NCBI RefSeq assembly: GCF_019668465.1
Contig: NZ_AP024828.1
Coordinates: 4,030,001-4,094,000, forward strand
Source: Mycobacterium senriense
Lineage (GTDB): Bacteria > Actinomycetota > Actinomycetes > Mycobacteriales > Mycobacteriaceae
Length of the DNA stretch: 64,000 nucleotides
Direction of reading: 5' to 3'
This document shows positions 7,689 through 17,623 of the stretch, one piece after another (within the stretch, counting starts at the first letter, position 1; each line of letters starts with the position of its first letter). The position numbers and the translations under genes were made by a program. Below the pieces are notes generated by a model. That model was not told the origin of the DNA. It worked only from the letters and a program-made list of their open reading frames with translations, and did no database searches.

Positions 7689-9125
7689 CTAAACGTCGTA
7701 GTACAGCGCGAATTCGTAAGGGTGCGGCCGGATTTGGACCGGCAGAATCTCGTTCTCGCGTTTGAAGTTGATCCACGTCTCGATCAGGTCGGGCGTGAAT
7801 ACGCCGCCCTCGGTGAGGTATTCGTGGTCTTCTTCGAGCCGGTCGATCACCGCGGACAGCTGCGTGGGCGCCTGCGGGATGTTGGCGGCCTCCTCGGGCG
7901 GCAGCTCGTAGAGGTCCTTGTCGACGGGCGCCTGCGGCTCGATCTTGTTCTTGATGCCGTCCAGGCCGGCCATCAGCATGGCCGAGAACGCCAGGTACGG
8001 GTTGCCCGACGAGTCGGGACAACGGAACTCGAGCCGCTTGGCCTTCGGGTTGCTGCCGGTGATCGGGATGCGGACACATGCCGACCGGTTGCGCTGGCTG
8101 TAGACCAGGTTGATCGGCGCCTCATAGCCGGGCACCAGGCGCTTGTAGGAGTTCACCGTCGGGTTGGTGAACGCCAGCAGCGACGGCGCGTGGTGCAGCA
8201 GGCCGCCGATGTAGTGGCGGGCGGTGTCCGACAGGCCGGCGTAGCCGGTCTCGTCGTACATCAGCGGGGTGCCGTCTTTCCACAGCGACTGGTGGCAGTG
8301 CATGCCGGAGCCGTTGTCACCGAACAACGGCTTGGGCATGAACGTGACGGTCTTCCCGTGGGCCCACGCGGTGTTCTTGACGATGTACTTGTAGAGCATC
8401 ATGTCGTCCGCCGCGTGCAGCAGCGTGTTGAACTTGTAGTTGATCTCGGCTTGGCCGCCGGTGCCCACCTCGTGGTGGCCCTTCTCCAGGCTGAAGCCGG
8501 CCGTGATCAGGTTGGTCAGCATCTTGTCGCGCAGGTCGACGTAGTGGTCAACGGGGGCGACGGGGAAGTAGCCACCCTTGGGGCGCACCTTGTAGCCGCG
8601 GTTGGGGCTGCCGTCGAGCTCGTTGGGCGAGCCGGTGTTCCACCAGCCCGCGATCGCGTCGATCTCGTAGAACGAGCCGTTGGTGCGCGAGTCGAAGCTG
8701 ACCGAGTCGAAGATGTAGAACTCGGCCTCGGCGCCAAAGTAGGCGGTGTCGGCCACGCCGGTGCTGATCAGGTAATTCTCGGCCTTGCGGGCGATGTTGC
8801 GCGGGTCGCGCGAGTACGGCTCGAGGGTGAACGGGTCGTGCACGAAGAAGTTGAGGTTCAGCGTCTTGGCTTCGCGGAACAGGTCGATCTGCGCGGTCGC
8901 GGGATCGGGGAGGAGCAGCATGTCGGATTCGTGAATGGACTGGAATCCGCGAATCGACGAGCCGTCGAAGGCTAAACCGTCCTCAAAAACGCTCTCGTCG
9001 AAAAACGAAATCGGGATTGTGAAGTGCTGCATGATGCCGGGCAGGTCACAGAACCGGACGTCGACAAATTCGACGTTTTCGTCCTTGGCGAGTTTGAAGA
9101 CGTCGTCGGGCGTCGTTTCCGTCAC
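7689..9125 (-). CDS. glnA: glutamine synthetase type I (GlnA1)
   Basis: Makes glutamine from glutamate, NH4+ and ATP; it is the main ammonia-assimilating enzyme and in pathogenic mycobacteria is also found outside the cell. Length is 478 residues, the normal size for bacterial GSI-beta. Visible signatures are FDGSSIRGF (about 53-61), the metal-site EAEFYIF (about 133-139), [18 protein letters not shown], and NRSACVRIP (about 345-353). The adenylylation loop [10 protein letters not shown] near residue 406 carries the Tyr modified by GlnE. The ATG is preceded by AAAGGAGCA. Downstream is a strong hairpin; upstream lies a GlnR-like box. In M. tuberculosis glnE is the direct neighbour, whereas here seven genes lie between. 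Confidence 0.98.
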   Translation of the reverse strand: MTETTPDDVFKLAKDENVEFVDVRFCDLPGIMQHFTIPISFFDESVFEDGLAFDGSSIRGFQSIHESDMLLLPDPATAQIDLFREAKTLNLNFFVHDPFTLEPYSRDPRNIARKAENYLISTGVADTAYFGAEAEFYIFDSVSFDSRTNGSFYEIDAIAGWWNTGSPNELDGSPNRGYKVRPKGGYFPVAPVDHYVDLRDKMLTNLITAGFSLEKGHHEVGTGGQAEINYKFNTLLHAADDMMLYKYIVKNTAWAHGKTVTFMPKPLFGDNGSGMHCHQSLWKDGTPLMYDETGYAGLSDTARHYIGGLLHHAPSLLAFTNPTVNSYKRLVPGYEAPINLVYSQRNRSACVRIPITGSNPKAKRLEFRCPDSSGNPYLAFSAMLMAGLDGIKNKIEPQAPVDKDLYELPPEEAANIPQAPTQLSAVIDRLEEDHEYLTEGGVFTPDLIETWINFKRENEILPVQIRPHPYEFALYYDV

Positions 9126-9163
9126 AGAATGCTCCTTTACTTGGTGAGATCCGCGGCCTGACG

Positions 9164-9214
9164 CTATGGAGCAGATGTTGCCCGTCAGTCAACCCGATGT
9201 TGCGCGCACGTTAC
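9164..9214 (-). promoter_or_regulatory. glnA1 promoter with GlnR-like box
   Basis: Read on the minus strand, GTAAC-6 nt-GCAAC (9214 down to 9199) fits the published mycobacterial GlnR consensus GTnAC-n6-GnAAC. Seven bases further on is TTGACT (9192-9187), a good -35 hexamer, and 17 nt later CCATAG (9169-9164), a weak -10. The box sits just upstream of the -35, as expected for activation under nitrogen limitation. Confidence 0.55.
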
Positions 9215-9369
9215 GTGACCATGCCACACGCTAAAAGTGGCCGCTTCGGCGGCGGGTTCTATTGTGGGGCCATGGATCGCAAGATCGTATCTTTTCCGAT
9301 GGCAGGGCGCACCGTCCGCCCTCCTTACCAGGCCGTTCCGGCCGGTTATTCGGACCGCGGTCCGCGCCG

Positions 9370-9792
9370 ATGATGGCGGAATCACCATCCGCATACCCCG
9401 GGGAGAAGCTCGGATTCCCGCAGAGCGGGCCGGGATCGCTGGCGCCGATGGGGCGCCGGTTGGGCGCGCTGATGATCGACTGGCTGATCTCGTACGGTCT
9501 GGCCGCGCTGGCCATGCGCTTCGGCTGGTTGTCCCAGCCGGCGCTGTCCACCGCGGTCCTGGTGATCTGGTTCGTGCTGGGTGTGGTGTTTTTGCGATTG
9601 TTCGGGTTCACGCCCGGCCAGCTGGCGCTGCGCCTGCAGGTGGTGACGGCGGACGGGCGCGGGCAAGTCGGCCTGGGCCGGGCGGTGGTGCGCGGCGTGC
9701 TGATCGGGACGGTGGTGCCGGCGTTGTTCACCGACTTCGACGGCCGCGGGATGCAGGATCGGCTGACCGCGACGGCCGTGGTGCGCCGCTGA
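9370..9792 (+). CDS. RDD-family membrane protein (Rv2219A-like)
   Basis: About 140-residue membrane protein. The RDD signature appears as MGRRLGALMIDWLISYGLAA (about residues 26-45), followed by a second membrane segment (TAVLVIWFVLGVVFLRLFG) and a final conserved LQVVTADGRGQVGLGRAVVRG. The C-terminal MQDRLTATAVV matches the usual RDD ending. RDD proteins are small membrane proteins of mostly unknown function; some have been linked to ion transport. Two adjacent ATGs (9370, 9373) are the best starts; a longer reading frame to 9262 has an atypical leader. It is divergent from glnA1, and its counterpart in M. tuberculosis is beside glnA1 too. Confidence 0.8.
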   Translation: MMAESPSAYPGEKLGFPQSGPGSLAPMGRRLGALMIDWLISYGLAALAMRFGWLSQPALSTAVLVIWFVLGVVFLRLFGFTPGQLALRLQVVTADGRGQVGLGRAVVRGVLIGTVVPALFTDFDGRGMQDRLTATAVVRR

Positions 9793-9795
9793 TTT

Positions 9796-9922
9796 GCGCT
9801 TGCGACCGCTGCTGACCTGATGGCGGCGACCCGCTGCGCCCGGCTTCGCCGCGCTTGCGACCGCCGCTGACCTGATGGCGGCGACCCGCTGCGCCCGGCT
9901 TCGCCGCGCTTGCGACCGCCGC
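9796..9922. repeat. 55-bp tandem repeat, 2.3 copies (minisatellite/MIRU-like)
   Basis: A 55-bp unit beginning GCGCTTGCGACCG is repeated at 9796-9850 and 9851-9905, with one difference (CCGCTGCTGA versus CCGCCGCTGA), and a third partial copy of 17 bp runs 9906-9922 up to the stop codon of the DUF4191 gene. It lies between convergent genes. Size and position resemble mycobacterial interspersed repeats used as VNTR typing loci. Confidence 0.9.
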
Positions 9923-10674
9923 TATTTGCGGCGCACGGTGCGCTGCACGCCGCGCATCTTGCCGGAGTTGGGCAGCGGCCCCTTGGGCAGGACGGCGGCC
10001 CCGGCCCGTGACCCCAGCGCGGCCAGCCGCGACTCCAGGGTGTCCATCTGCTTCACGGTGATGTTGGCCGGCAGCTTGGTCAGGTGGCGCTCCAGCTTGG
10101 CCAGCGACACCTCGTCCTCGCCGTTGCCGACGATGATGTCGTAGATCGGCACGTCTCCGATCAGTCGCGCGGTGCGCTTCTTCTCCTGCGCCAGCAGCGG
10201 TCGCACCCGGCTCCCAGCCCCCTCGCCGACCAGGATGACGCCGGGCCGGCCGATCACCCGGTGCACGGCGTCGAAGTGGCCGGTCGCGGCCACCCCCGGG
10301 GTCACCCGCCACTTGCCGCGCATATTGTCCAAAGCCCATGCGGCGGCACCGGTTTGGCCTTCGGCCTTGCGGTACACCGACTTCTGGGCGCGGCGCCCGA
10401 ACACGATGAAGGCGACCAGTCCGCCCAGCACCACCCCGAGCGGGATCAGGGTGATCATCGTCAGCCCGCCGGCCCAGATGCCGACCCCCACCGAGATGCC
10501 CACGATCAGCACGAAGGCGCCGATCATGTACGGCAGGAGGCGCTTGTCCTCCTGGCGCTGAATGTTGAACGCCTGCCACAGCTGGGTGCGCCGCTCCCGC
10601 GCGGCGGCCTTGCGGGCGGCCTGCGCCTGCGCTCGGGCGGCCTTGTTTTCAGCGGCGGTGCGGAGTTTAGCCAT
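9922..10674 (-). CDS. DUF4191 membrane protein (Rv2219-like)
   Basis: 250 residues from the ATG at 10674 (MAKLRTAAENKAARAQ), the same length as M. tuberculosis Rv2219. A basic, Ala-rich N-terminal helix (residues 1-35) is followed by two adjacent membrane segments (YMIGAFVLIVGISVGVGIWA and MITLIPLGVVLGGLVAFIVF, about 50-95) and a ~150-residue soluble domain ending in a basic tail. It is a conserved actinobacterial membrane protein of unknown function that is regularly next to lipA, which is 57 bp upstream here on the same strand. The co-location suggests, but does not show, a link to lipoylation. Its stop codon abuts the 55-bp tandem repeat. Confidence 0.85.
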   Translation of the reverse strand: MAKLRTAAENKAARAQAQAARKAAARERRTQLWQAFNIQRQEDKRLLPYMIGAFVLIVGISVGVGIWAGGLTMITLIPLGVVLGGLVAFIVFGRRAQKSVYRKAEGQTGAAAWALDNMRGKWRVTPGVAATGHFDAVHRVIGRPGVILVGEGAGSRVRPLLAQEKKRTARLIGDVPIYDIIVGNGEDEVSLAKLERHLTKLPANITVKQMDTLESRLAALGSRAGAAVLPKGPLPNSGKMRGVQRTVRRK

Positions 10675-10731
10675 AGTGAAAGAATACGTAGGGCCGCGAC
10701 GGGCGGGCGCCGCCACCGTGCCCGGGCGTCG

Positions 10732-11655
10732 TCAGGCGCGGCTGCGGGCGGCCTGCTCGTAGAGCCGTCCCGCGCGATAGGACGAGCGCACCAGCGGTCC
10801 GGCCAGCACCCCGGCGAAACCCAACTGTTCGGCGTGCTGGGCGAACTCGACGAATTCCTCCGGCTTCACCCAGCGCTCGACGGGGTGGTGACGCGCCGAC
10901 GGGCGCAGGTACTGGGTGATGGTGATGATGTCGCAGCCAGCGTCGTGCAGGTCGGCGAGGGCGGTCCGCACCTCGTCGGGGGTCTCGCCCATGCCGAGGA
11001 TGAGGTTGCTCTTGGTGACCAGGCCGGCCTCGCGCGCCGCGGTCAGCACGTCCAGGCTGCGCTGGTAGGTGAAGGCGGGCCGGATCCGCTTGAAGATGCG
11101 CGGCACGGTTTCGACGTTGTGTGCCAACACTTCCGGGCGCGACTCGAACACCTCGGTCAGCCGGGTGGGCTCGCCGTTGAAGTCGGGGATCAACAGCTCG
11201 ACGCCGGTCGTCGGATTGAGTTCCTTGATGGCGCGCACCGTCTCGGCGTACAGCCAGGCACCGCCGTCGGGCAGGTCGTCGCGGGCCACCCCGGTGACCG
11301 TCGCGTAGCGCAGTCCCATCGTGCGCACGCTGTCGGCCACCCGCCGGGGCTCGTCGCGATCCAGTTCGGCGGGCTTGCCGGTGTCGATCTGGCAGAAGTC
11401 GCAGCGGCGGGTGCACTGGTCGCCGCCGATCAGGAAGGTGGCCTCGCGGTCCTCCCAGCATTCGAAGATGTTGGGGCAGCCCGCCTCCTCGCAGACCGTG
11501 TGCAGCCCCTCGCGCCGGACCAGGCTCTTGAGCTGGGTGTACTCCGGGCCCATCCGGGCCCGCACCCTGATCCACGGCGGTTTGCGCTCGATCGGGGTCT
11601 CGGCGTTGCGCACTTCCAGGCGCAGCAGCTTACGTCCTTCCGGTGCGACAGTCAC
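10732..11655 (-). CDS. lipA: lipoyl synthase LipA
   Basis: Radical-SAM enzyme that inserts two sulfurs into protein-bound octanoyl groups to form lipoyl cofactor. 307 residues. Both iron-sulfur clusters are visible: the auxiliary-cluster set [12 protein letters not shown] (about residues 56-67) and the radical-[11 protein letters not shown] (about 82-89), then [12 protein letters not shown] and the [12 protein letters not shown] loop. The C-terminal SSYRAG holds the conserved RSSYxA motif that ligates the auxiliary cluster. The GTG start overlaps the lipB stop by 4 nt, so the octanoyl transfer and sulfur insertion steps are translationally coupled. Confidence 0.97.
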   Translation of the reverse strand: MTVAPEGRKLLRLEVRNAETPIERKPPWIRVRARMGPEYTQLKSLVRREGLHTVCEEAGCPNIFECWEDREATFLIGGDQCTRRCDFCQIDTGKPAELDRDEPRRVADSVRTMGLRYATVTGVARDDLPDGGAWLYAETVRAIKELNPTTGVELLIPDFNGEPTRLTEVFESRPEVLAHNVETVPRIFKRIRPAFTYQRSLDVLTAAREAGLVTKSNLILGMGETPDEVRTALADLHDAGCDIITITQYLRPSARHHPVERWVKPEEFVEFAQHAEQLGFAGVLAGPLVRSSYRAGRLYEQAARSRA

Positions 11656-12350
11656 ATCGCTGATGCTACGCGGGCGGCGGGGTGTTCACGGACCGGCAAC
11701 ACCCCGTCCAGAGCGTCGCAGACGGCGTCGCCGACCGCCGTCTGGACGTCCTCGACCGACACCGGACGGAGCAGTTCGGCCGACAGCGACGTCACCCCGG
11801 CGTCGCTGATGCCGCACGGCACGATCGCATTGAAGGCGTCCAGATCGCAGTCGCAGTTGAGGGCGAACCCGTGCAGGGTGGTCGCCCGGGACACCCGGAC
11901 GCCGATCGCGGCAACCTTGCGGTCGGGGCGGCCCTCGTCGCCGGGCACCCACACCCCGGACCGGCCCGGCACCCGGACCGCGTCCACGCCGAGATCGGCG
12001 CAGACCTTGATCAGCGCCTCTTCCAGGCGCCGCACGTAGTTGACCACGTCGAGCGGTTCGGCCAGGCCGATGATCGGATACCCGACCAACTGGCCGGGAC
12101 CGTGCCAGGTGATCTTGCCGCCGCGGTCGGTGTCGACAACCGGTGTGCCGTCCACCGGACGTTCGTGCGCCTCGGTACGCCGGCCCGCCGTGTAGACCGC
12201 GGGGTGCTCCAGCAGTAGCAGCGTGTCGCTGCCACCGGCCACCCGGGCGTCGGCCAGATCGCGTTGCTGTTGCCAGGCCACGCGGTAGTCGACGATGCCG
12301 AGCTGGCGGACGTCGATCAACGCCTGGCTGGACCGGATGGAATCGATCAC
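11652..12350 (-). CDS. lipB: octanoyl-[acyl-carrier-protein] transferase LipB
   Basis: Transfers octanoate from ACP to the lipoyl domains of 2-oxoacid dehydrogenases and glycine cleavage H protein, the step before LipA. The signature [18 protein letters not shown] lies near residues 78-95. The catalytic Cys/Lys dyad is seen as [10 protein letters not shown] and [12 protein letters not shown], and [10 protein letters not shown] is also present. I use the GTG at 12350 (232 residues) because the M. tuberculosis protein is 230 residues; an in-frame GTG 36 nt upstream is possible. It overlaps lipA by 4 nt. Upstream on the same strand is the TIGR01777 epimerase gene. Confidence 0.96.
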   Translation of the reverse strand: MIDSIRSSQALIDVRQLGIVDYRVAWQQQRDLADARVAGGSDTLLLLEHPAVYTAGRRTEAHERPVDGTPVVDTDRGGKITWHGPGQLVGYPIIGLAEPLDVVNYVRRLEEALIKVCADLGVDAVRVPGRSGVWVPGDEGRPDRKVAAIGVRVSRATTLHGFALNCDCDLDAFNAIVPCGISDAGVTSLSAELLRPVSVEDVQTAVGDAVCDALDGVLPVREHPAARVASAM

Positions 12351-12407
12351 GTCCGCGACGGTACTCGGCCCGGGCCGGCCGGGCACAGCCCGGGCGATAC
12401 ACCGCGA

Positions 12408-13331
12408 CTAGTCGTGGTCGCGCCGGGCGGTCGCATAGGCGAGCGCCTCGCCAATGGTGTTGTGGTGGAAGACGAAACCGGCGCGCTCGAGTGCGGACGG
12501 GATGGCGCGCTGCCCCGTCAGCAGGCCCTCTTCGGCGAACTCGCCCAGCGTGGCCCGGATGGCGAAACCGGGCACCATCAACGGCGTCGGGCGGTTGACC
12601 GCCCGGCCGAAGGCCGTGGTGAATTCGGCGTTGGTGACCGGCGCGGGCCCGGTCATGTTCACCGGGCCGGACAGCTCGGGGGCGAAAATCGCGAACAACA
12701 GCGCGCGCACTTCGTCTTCCAGCGTGATCCACGACATGTACTGCCGCCCGCTGCCCAGCCGGGCGCCGAGCCCGGTGCGGAACAACGGCCGCAACCGGCC
12801 CAACAGGCCGCCGGCGGGGGAGAACACCAGCCCGGTGCGGGCCAGCACCACCCGGGCGCCCGCGTACTGGGCGGGCAGCGTGGCGGCCTCCCAGTCTTCG
12901 CACAGCCGGGCCAGGAAACCCGTTCCCGCGCGGTCGTTTTCATCGACCACGCGGTCCTTGGTGTTGCCGTAGAAGCCCACCGCGCTGGCGTTGACCAGGG
13001 TCGCCACACCCGCGTCGGCGACAGCATGCGCCAGGACCTCGGTGGGGGCGATGCGGCTGTCCCGGAGGCTCTGCTTGAAGGCGCCCGACCAGCGCCGTTT
13101 GCCGATGTTGACGCCGCACAGGTTGACGACCGCGTCGACGTCGACGAGCGTGTCGGGATCGAGATCGCCGGTCTCGGGATTCCAGTGCAGCTCGTCGGCG
13201 TTCGCCGGGGTCCGGCGCACGATGCGCAACACCCGGTGGTCGGCGGCGCGTAGGGCTGCGGCCAGCGCGGAACCGATCAGGCCGGACGAACCCGCAATCG
13301 CGACGACGGAATTCTGACCAGCGCGAGCCAC
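12408..13331 (-). CDS. TIGR01777-family NAD(P)-dependent epimerase (Rv2216-like)
   Basis: 307-residue extended short-chain dehydrogenase/epimerase. The nucleotide-binding loop [17 protein letters not shown] (GxxGxIG type) is at residues 11-27; [23 protein letters not shown] and [17 protein letters not shown] follow in the order typical of the SulA/YfcH family. The characteristic catalytic Tyr-xxx-Lys is less clear than in classic SDRs. Reaction unknown. Position is conserved between dlaT and lipB in mycobacteria. Start is GTG at 13331, 16 bp after the dlaT stop, implying one transcript from dlaT to lipA. Confidence 0.9.
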   Translation of the reverse strand: MARAGQNSVVAIAGSSGLIGSALAAALRAADHRVLRIVRRTPANADELHWNPETGDLDPDTLVDVDAVVNLCGVNIGKRRWSGAFKQSLRDSRIAPTEVLAHAVADAGVATLVNASAVGFYGNTKDRVVDENDRAGTGFLARLCEDWEAATLPAQYAGARVVLARTGLVFSPAGGLLGRLRPLFRTGLGARLGSGRQYMSWITLEDEVRALLFAIFAPELSGPVNMTGPAPVTNAEFTTAFGRAVNRPTPLMVPGFAIRATLGEFAEEGLLTGQRAIPSALERAGFVFHHNTIGEALAYATARRDHD

Positions 13332-13347
13332 GTTCGCATGTCCTTCT

Positions 13348-15159
13348 TTACAGGCCGAGGTCGGCCTCGAAGGCTCCCTCTTCCAGTCGGTGCTTGATGG
13401 TGGTCAGGAAGCGGCCGGCGTCCGCGCCGTCGATCAGCCGGTGGTCATAGGTCAGCGGGAGATAGCAGATCGAGCGGACGCCGATCGATTCGTTGCCGCT
13501 GTCGTCGACCACGACCCGCGGCCGCTTGACGATCGCGCCGGTGCCCAGCATGGCGGCCTGCGGCGGAACCAGGATCGGGGTGTCGAACAGCGCACCCTGG
13601 CTGCCGATGTTTGTGATCGTGAAGGTGCCGCCGGACAGCTCGTCGGGTTTCAGGTTGCCCGACCGGGCGCGTGCGGCGATGTCGGCGATCGCCCTGGCCA
13701 GGCCGGCCAGGGACAGGTCGCCCGCGTTGTGCACGACGGGGGAGAGCAGGCCCTGTTCGGTGTCGACCGCGAAGCCGAGGTGCTCGGCGTCGTAGTAGGT
13801 GATCTCCTTCGTGTCCTCGTTGTAGCTCGCGTTGACGTTGGGGTGGATCTTCAGCGCGTCGATCACCGCGCGGGCGATGAACGGCAGGAAGGTCAGGTTC
13901 ACCCCCTCGCGCTCGGCGAACGCCGCCTTGGCCCTGGCCCGCAACCCGACCAGCCTGGTCATGTCGACCTCGTGGGTCTGGGTGAGTTGAGCTGTCGCCT
14001 GCAGGGATTCGCGGGTCTTGTTCGCGGTGATCTGCCGGATCCGGCTGGCCTTCTGGGTGGTGCCCCGCAGGTGCGCCAGCGCGGGAGCCGGGGTGGGCGC
14101 CGCGGCGGGCTTGGGGGCGGCGGCCGCGGGGGCCGCGGCGGCGGCGGGCGCCGTAGCGGCTTGTTGCTTCTGCTCGGCGGCGGCCAGCACGTCTTGCTTG
14201 CGGATGCGCCCGCCCACGCCGGTGCCCGTGATCGAGTTCAGGTCAATGTTGTTTTCGGCGGCCAGCTTTCGCACCAGCGGCGTCACGTACGGCGCACCGT
14301 CGGCGCCCGGGCCGGCCGGCTGGGCCTGCGCCAGTTGGGCTTTCGGCTCCGGTGCGGGCTTGGGCTGCGGCGCGGGGGCCGGCGTGGGCTTGGGCTGCGC
14401 CTGCGGCTGGGGTGCCGGTTCCGGCGTGGGCTGGGGCTCGGGCTTGGGTGCGGGCGGGGATGGGGGTTGGGGAGCGGCGGGAGCCGCGGGCGCGGCGGCT
14501 TGCGAACCGGCGCCGACGCGCGCCAGCTCGCCGCCGACGGGCACGGTGGCGTCTTCCTCGGCGGTGATGCTGATCAGCACACCGGCCACCGGAGACGGGA
14601 TCTCGGTGTCGACCTTGTCCGTGGACACCTCGACGAGTGCGTCGTCGACCTGGACCGAATCGCCGACCTTCTTGAGCCAGCGGGTCACGGTGCCCTCGGT
14701 GACCGACTCGCCCAGCTCGGGCATCAGCACCGGGGTCGCGTCGCCACCACCGGAACTCTGCTGGGCGGGCGCGGGCGTGGGCTCCGGCTGGGCCTGGGGC
14801 TGCGGCTCCGGCTGAGGCTCGGCCTCGGGCTCGGACGGGGCAGGGGCCGCGGGCTGCGCCTGCGGCTCCGGCTGGCTCGGTGCGGCCGGCTGCGAGTCGC
14901 CACCCGCCGCCCCACCCTCGGAGGCATCGCCGATGACGGCCAGCTCGCCGCCGACCTCGACCGTGTCGTCCTCCTGGGCGACGATCTTGGTCAGCACACC
15001 GGCGGCCGGCGATGGAATTTCGGTGTCGACCTTGTCGGTCGACACCTCGACGAGCGGTTCGTCGAGTTCGACCGTGTCGCCTTCCTGCTTGAGCCAGCGG
15101 GTGACCGTCCCCTCGGTGACGCTCTCACCGAGTGCCGGCATCTGGACGGAGAAGGCCAT
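13348..15159 (-). CDS. sucB: dihydrolipoamide acyltransferase DlaT/SucB (E2)
   Basis: E2 core of pyruvate dehydrogenase and, in M. tuberculosis, also part of the peroxynitrite reductase/peroxidase system with Lpd, AhpD and AhpC. 603 residues. Two lipoyl domains are visible, each with the lipoylation loop [14 protein letters not shown] (Lys near 43 and 165), separated by long Pro/Ala/Glu/Gln-rich linkers. A peripheral-subunit-binding domain follows ([14 protein letters not shown] near 290), then a catalytic domain ending with [15 protein letters not shown], which holds the catalytic His and Asp. The protein is about 50 residues longer than the M. tuberculosis one, the extra length being in low-complexity linkers. 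It heads the operon with the epimerase, lipB and lipA. Confidence 0.96.
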   Translation of the reverse strand: MAFSVQMPALGESVTEGTVTRWLKQEGDTVELDEPLVEVSTDKVDTEIPSPAAGVLTKIVAQEDDTVEVGGELAVIGDASEGGAAGGDSQPAAPSQPEPQAQPAAPAPSEPEAEPQPEPQPQAQPEPTPAPAQQSSGGGDATPVLMPELGESVTEGTVTRWLKKVGDSVQVDDALVEVSTDKVDTEIPSPVAGVLISITAEEDATVPVGGELARVGAGSQAAAPAAPAAPQPPSPPAPKPEPQPTPEPAPQPQAQPKPTPAPAPQPKPAPEPKAQLAQAQPAGPGADGAPYVTPLVRKLAAENNIDLNSITGTGVGGRIRKQDVLAAAEQKQQAATAPAAAAAPAAAAPKPAAAPTPAPALAHLRGTTQKASRIRQITANKTRESLQATAQLTQTHEVDMTRLVGLRARAKAAFAEREGVNLTFLPFIARAVIDALKIHPNVNASYNEDTKEITYYDAEHLGFAVDTEQGLLSPVVHNAGDLSLAGLARAIADIAARARSGNLKPDELSGGTFTITNIGSQGALFDTPILVPPQAAMLGTGAIVKRPRVVVDDSGNESIGVRSICYLPLTYDHRLIDGADAGRFLTTIKHRLEEGAFEADLGL

Positions 15160-15354
15160 CTTTGTTGACTCCTCGATCGCTCGTGGGTCGGGGCGGGTCG
15201 ATCAGCTCTTGCGGAAGGCGAAGTAGCAATCCAAAACTATCCTGTCACTGCGCCCTTGTCGGCACGCATCCAGGGCAGATACCCCGCGTCGGGCAGGTGA
15301 CGCCGATCACGCTTGCTACGGTGTGGCCACTGCAGCCAGAGCGGGGAGGTCCCG

Positions 15355-17133
15355 ATGCCGCCATCACAACAAGTACCCCAGCGTTTCGTCGACAGCGCCG
15401 ACGGCACCCGCATCGCGGTCTACGAAGAGGGCAACCCCGCCGGCCCCGCCGTCGTGCTGGTGCACGGCTTCCCCGACTCGCACGTGCTGTGGGACGGGGT
15501 CGTCCCGCTGCTGGCCGAGCGGTTCCGGATCATCCGCTATGACAACCGCGGCGTCGGTGAGTCCTCGGTGCCCAAGCCGGTGTCGGCGTACAGCATGGAT
15601 CGCTTCGCCGACGACTTCGCCGCCGTGACCGGCGAGCTGAGCCCGGGTGGGCCCGTGCACGTGCTGGCCCACGACTGGGGCTCGGTGGGGGTATGGCACT
15701 ACCTGAAGCGTCCCGGCGCCCATGACCGGGTCGCGACGTTCACGTCGGTCTCCGGACCCGCCCAGGACCAGCTGGTCGATTACATCTTCAGCGGCCTGCG
15801 GGCCCCGTGGAAGCCGCGCACCTTCGTCCGGGCGATCAGCCAGGCGCTGCGGCTGACCTACATGATCTTCTTCTCGATCCCGGTGCTCGCGCCGTTGTTC
15901 CTCCGGCTGGCCATGTCGGTCCCGGCGCTGCGCCGCAACGCGGTCGACAACATCCCCGCCGAGCAGATCCACCACTCCGAGAAGCTGGCCTCCGACGCCG
16001 CCCACTCGGTGAAAACCTATCCCGCCAACTACTTTCGGTCGTTCTCCGGTCGCAAGCAGGGCGTGGCGGTGATCGATGTGCCGGTGCAGCTGATCGTCAA
16101 CACCAAGGACAAATACGTGCGGCCCTACGGCTACGACCACACCCCGCGCTTCGTACCGCGGCTGTGGCGCCGCGACATCCAGGCCGGCCACTTCTCGCCG
16201 ATGTCGCACCCGCAGGTGATGGCGGCGGCCGTGCACGAGTTCGCCGACCAGGCCGAGGGCAATTCACCGAGCCGCGCGCTGCTGCGCGCGCAGGTGGGGC
16301 GTCCCCGCGGGTCGTTCGGCGACACCCTGGTGTCGGTCACCGGCGCGGGCAGCGGGATCGGCCGCGAGACCGCGTTCGCCTTCGCGCGCGAAGGCGCCGA
16401 GCTGGTCATCAGCGATATCGACGAGGCGGCGGTGAAAGCCACCGCGGCCGAGATCGCCACCCGGGGCGGCATCGCGCACGCCTACGTGCTCGACGTGTCC
16501 GACGCGCAGGCGGTGGAATCGTTCGCCGAGCGGGTCAGCACCGAGCACGGCGTCCCTGACATCGTCGTCAACAACGCCGGCATCGGGCACGCGGGTGGTT
16601 TCCTGGACACCCCGCCCGAGCAGTTCGACCGGGTGCTCGACGTCAACCTGGGCGGCGTGGTCAACGGGTGCCGCTCGTTCGCCCGGCGGATGGTGGAGCG
16701 CGGCACCGGCGGCTACATCGTCAACGTGTCCTCGATGGCGGCCTACGCCCCGCTGCAGTCGCTGAACGCCTACTGCACCTCCAAGGCGGCGACCTACATG
16801 TTCTCCGACTGCCTGCGCGCCGAACTCGATGCCGCGGGGGTGGGCCTGACCACGATCTGCCCGGGCGTCATCGACACGAACATCATCAACTCCACCCGAT
16901 TCGATGCGCCCGCGGGAAAGCAGTCCGACGATGTCGACGGCCGCCGCGGGCAGCTGGGCAAGATGTTCGCGCTGCGGCACTACGGCCCCGACAAGGTCGC
17001 CGATGCGATCCTGTCCTCGGTCCAAAAGAAGAAGCCGATTCGGCCGGTGGCGCCGGAAGCCTATGCGCTGTACGGACTTTCGCGCCTGGCGCCGCAGGGG
17101 CTGCGCAACGCCGCGCGGATGCGGGTGATCTGA
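15355..17133 (+). CDS. ephD: EphD: alpha/beta-hydrolase (epoxide hydrolase)-SDR fusion
   Basis: 592 residues from the ATG at 15355, the same length as M. tuberculosis EphD; GGGGAGG precedes it. Residues ~10-300 form an alpha/beta hydrolase with the oxyanion HGFPDSHVLWDG, RYDNRGVGES and the nucleophile-elbow region VLAHDWGSVGVW (Asp nucleophile); a late His (AGHFSPMSHP) completes the triad. Residues ~318-590 form a short-chain dehydrogenase with SVTGAGSGIGRETA, NNAGIGHAG, and the catalytic YCTSKAA. EphD has been linked experimentally to turnover of oxygenated (epoxy) mycolic acids. Gene is convergent with a small membrane-protein gene 5 bp away. Confidence 0.95.
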   Translation: MPPSQQVPQRFVDSADGTRIAVYEEGNPAGPAVVLVHGFPDSHVLWDGVVPLLAERFRIIRYDNRGVGESSVPKPVSAYSMDRFADDFAAVTGELSPGGPVHVLAHDWGSVGVWHYLKRPGAHDRVATFTSVSGPAQDQLVDYIFSGLRAPWKPRTFVRAISQALRLTYMIFFSIPVLAPLFLRLAMSVPALRRNAVDNIPAEQIHHSEKLASDAAHSVKTYPANYFRSFSGRKQGVAVIDVPVQLIVNTKDKYVRPYGYDHTPRFVPRLWRRDIQAGHFSPMSHPQVMAAAVHEFADQAEGNSPSRALLRAQVGRPRGSFGDTLVSVTGAGSGIGRETAFAFAREGAELVISDIDEAAVKATAAEIATRGGIAHAYVLDVSDAQAVESFAERVSTEHGVPDIVVNNAGIGHAGGFLDTPPEQFDRVLDVNLGGVVNGCRSFARRMVERGTGGYIVNVSSMAAYAPLQSLNAYCTSKAATYMFSDCLRAELDAAGVGLTTICPGVIDTNIINSTRFDAPAGKQSDDVDGRRGQLGKMFALRHYGPDKVADAILSSVQKKKPIRPVAPEAYALYGLSRLAPQGLRNAARMRVI

Positions 17134-17138
17134 GGCCG

Positions 17139-17480
17139 CTAGACGGCCGGTGCCGCCCCGCGGCGTCCCGTCAGCAGCGTCGCGCCGATCGCGATGACGC
17201 CGAGCACAGCCAGCGGTATCGCCCACGCTCGCCGACTGCCCACCGATGACTGGCACTGCGCGACATAGTCGGTGTGGGGGACGATCTGATTCAGGATCGG
17301 GATGTTCGCCCCATTGCTGTTGTTTGCGCTCTGGGCGGCGGAAAGGTCCGTCGCCACGGCGTTCCCGCATCCGACCGAGTGGCCGTTGCTGTCGGACACC
17401 GATACCGGCGCGAGCAGTCCGATGACTCCGGCCAACAACAGCACGGCGCCGACACCGATGATCAACCGTCGCACCGTCAT
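17139..17480 (-). CDS. small membrane protein, two predicted TM segments
   Basis: 113 residues. A first hydrophobic segment (LIIGVGAVLLLAGVIGLLAP, residues ~6-25) and a second (AWAIPLAVLGVIAIGATLL, ~85-104) flank a polar, Asn/Ser-rich loop with two Cys (SVGCGNAVA and VAQCQSS), probably outside and possibly disulfide-linked. I recognise no family with certainty; similar small proteins are common in mycobacteria. ATG start at 17480. It is not present at this place in M. tuberculosis, where ephD directly follows pepB. Confidence 0.65.
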   Translation of the reverse strand: MTVRRLIIGVGAVLLLAGVIGLLAPVSVSDSNGHSVGCGNAVATDLSAAQSANNSNGANIPILNQIVPHTDYVAQCQSSVGSRRAWAIPLAVLGVIAIGATLLTGRRGAAPAV

Positions 17481-17623
17481 GATTTCGCCTTTCGTCGTCG
17501 GGCATTTCGACCGCTAGGGAGATTAACCGCGGTTCACCCCCGGTAAACCCGAGCGTACGGCCGCATAACCCCCCGATTGCCGGGTATCCGCCGTGATAAC
17601 CAAGCATATGGAGGGTTTCTGAG

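Noticed and set aside
13390..15168. 592-residue open frame antisense to dlaT, very Gly/Arg/Leu-rich
   Set aside because: Shadow of the high-GC, Pro/Ala-rich dlaT linkers; composition is low-complexity with no family motif.
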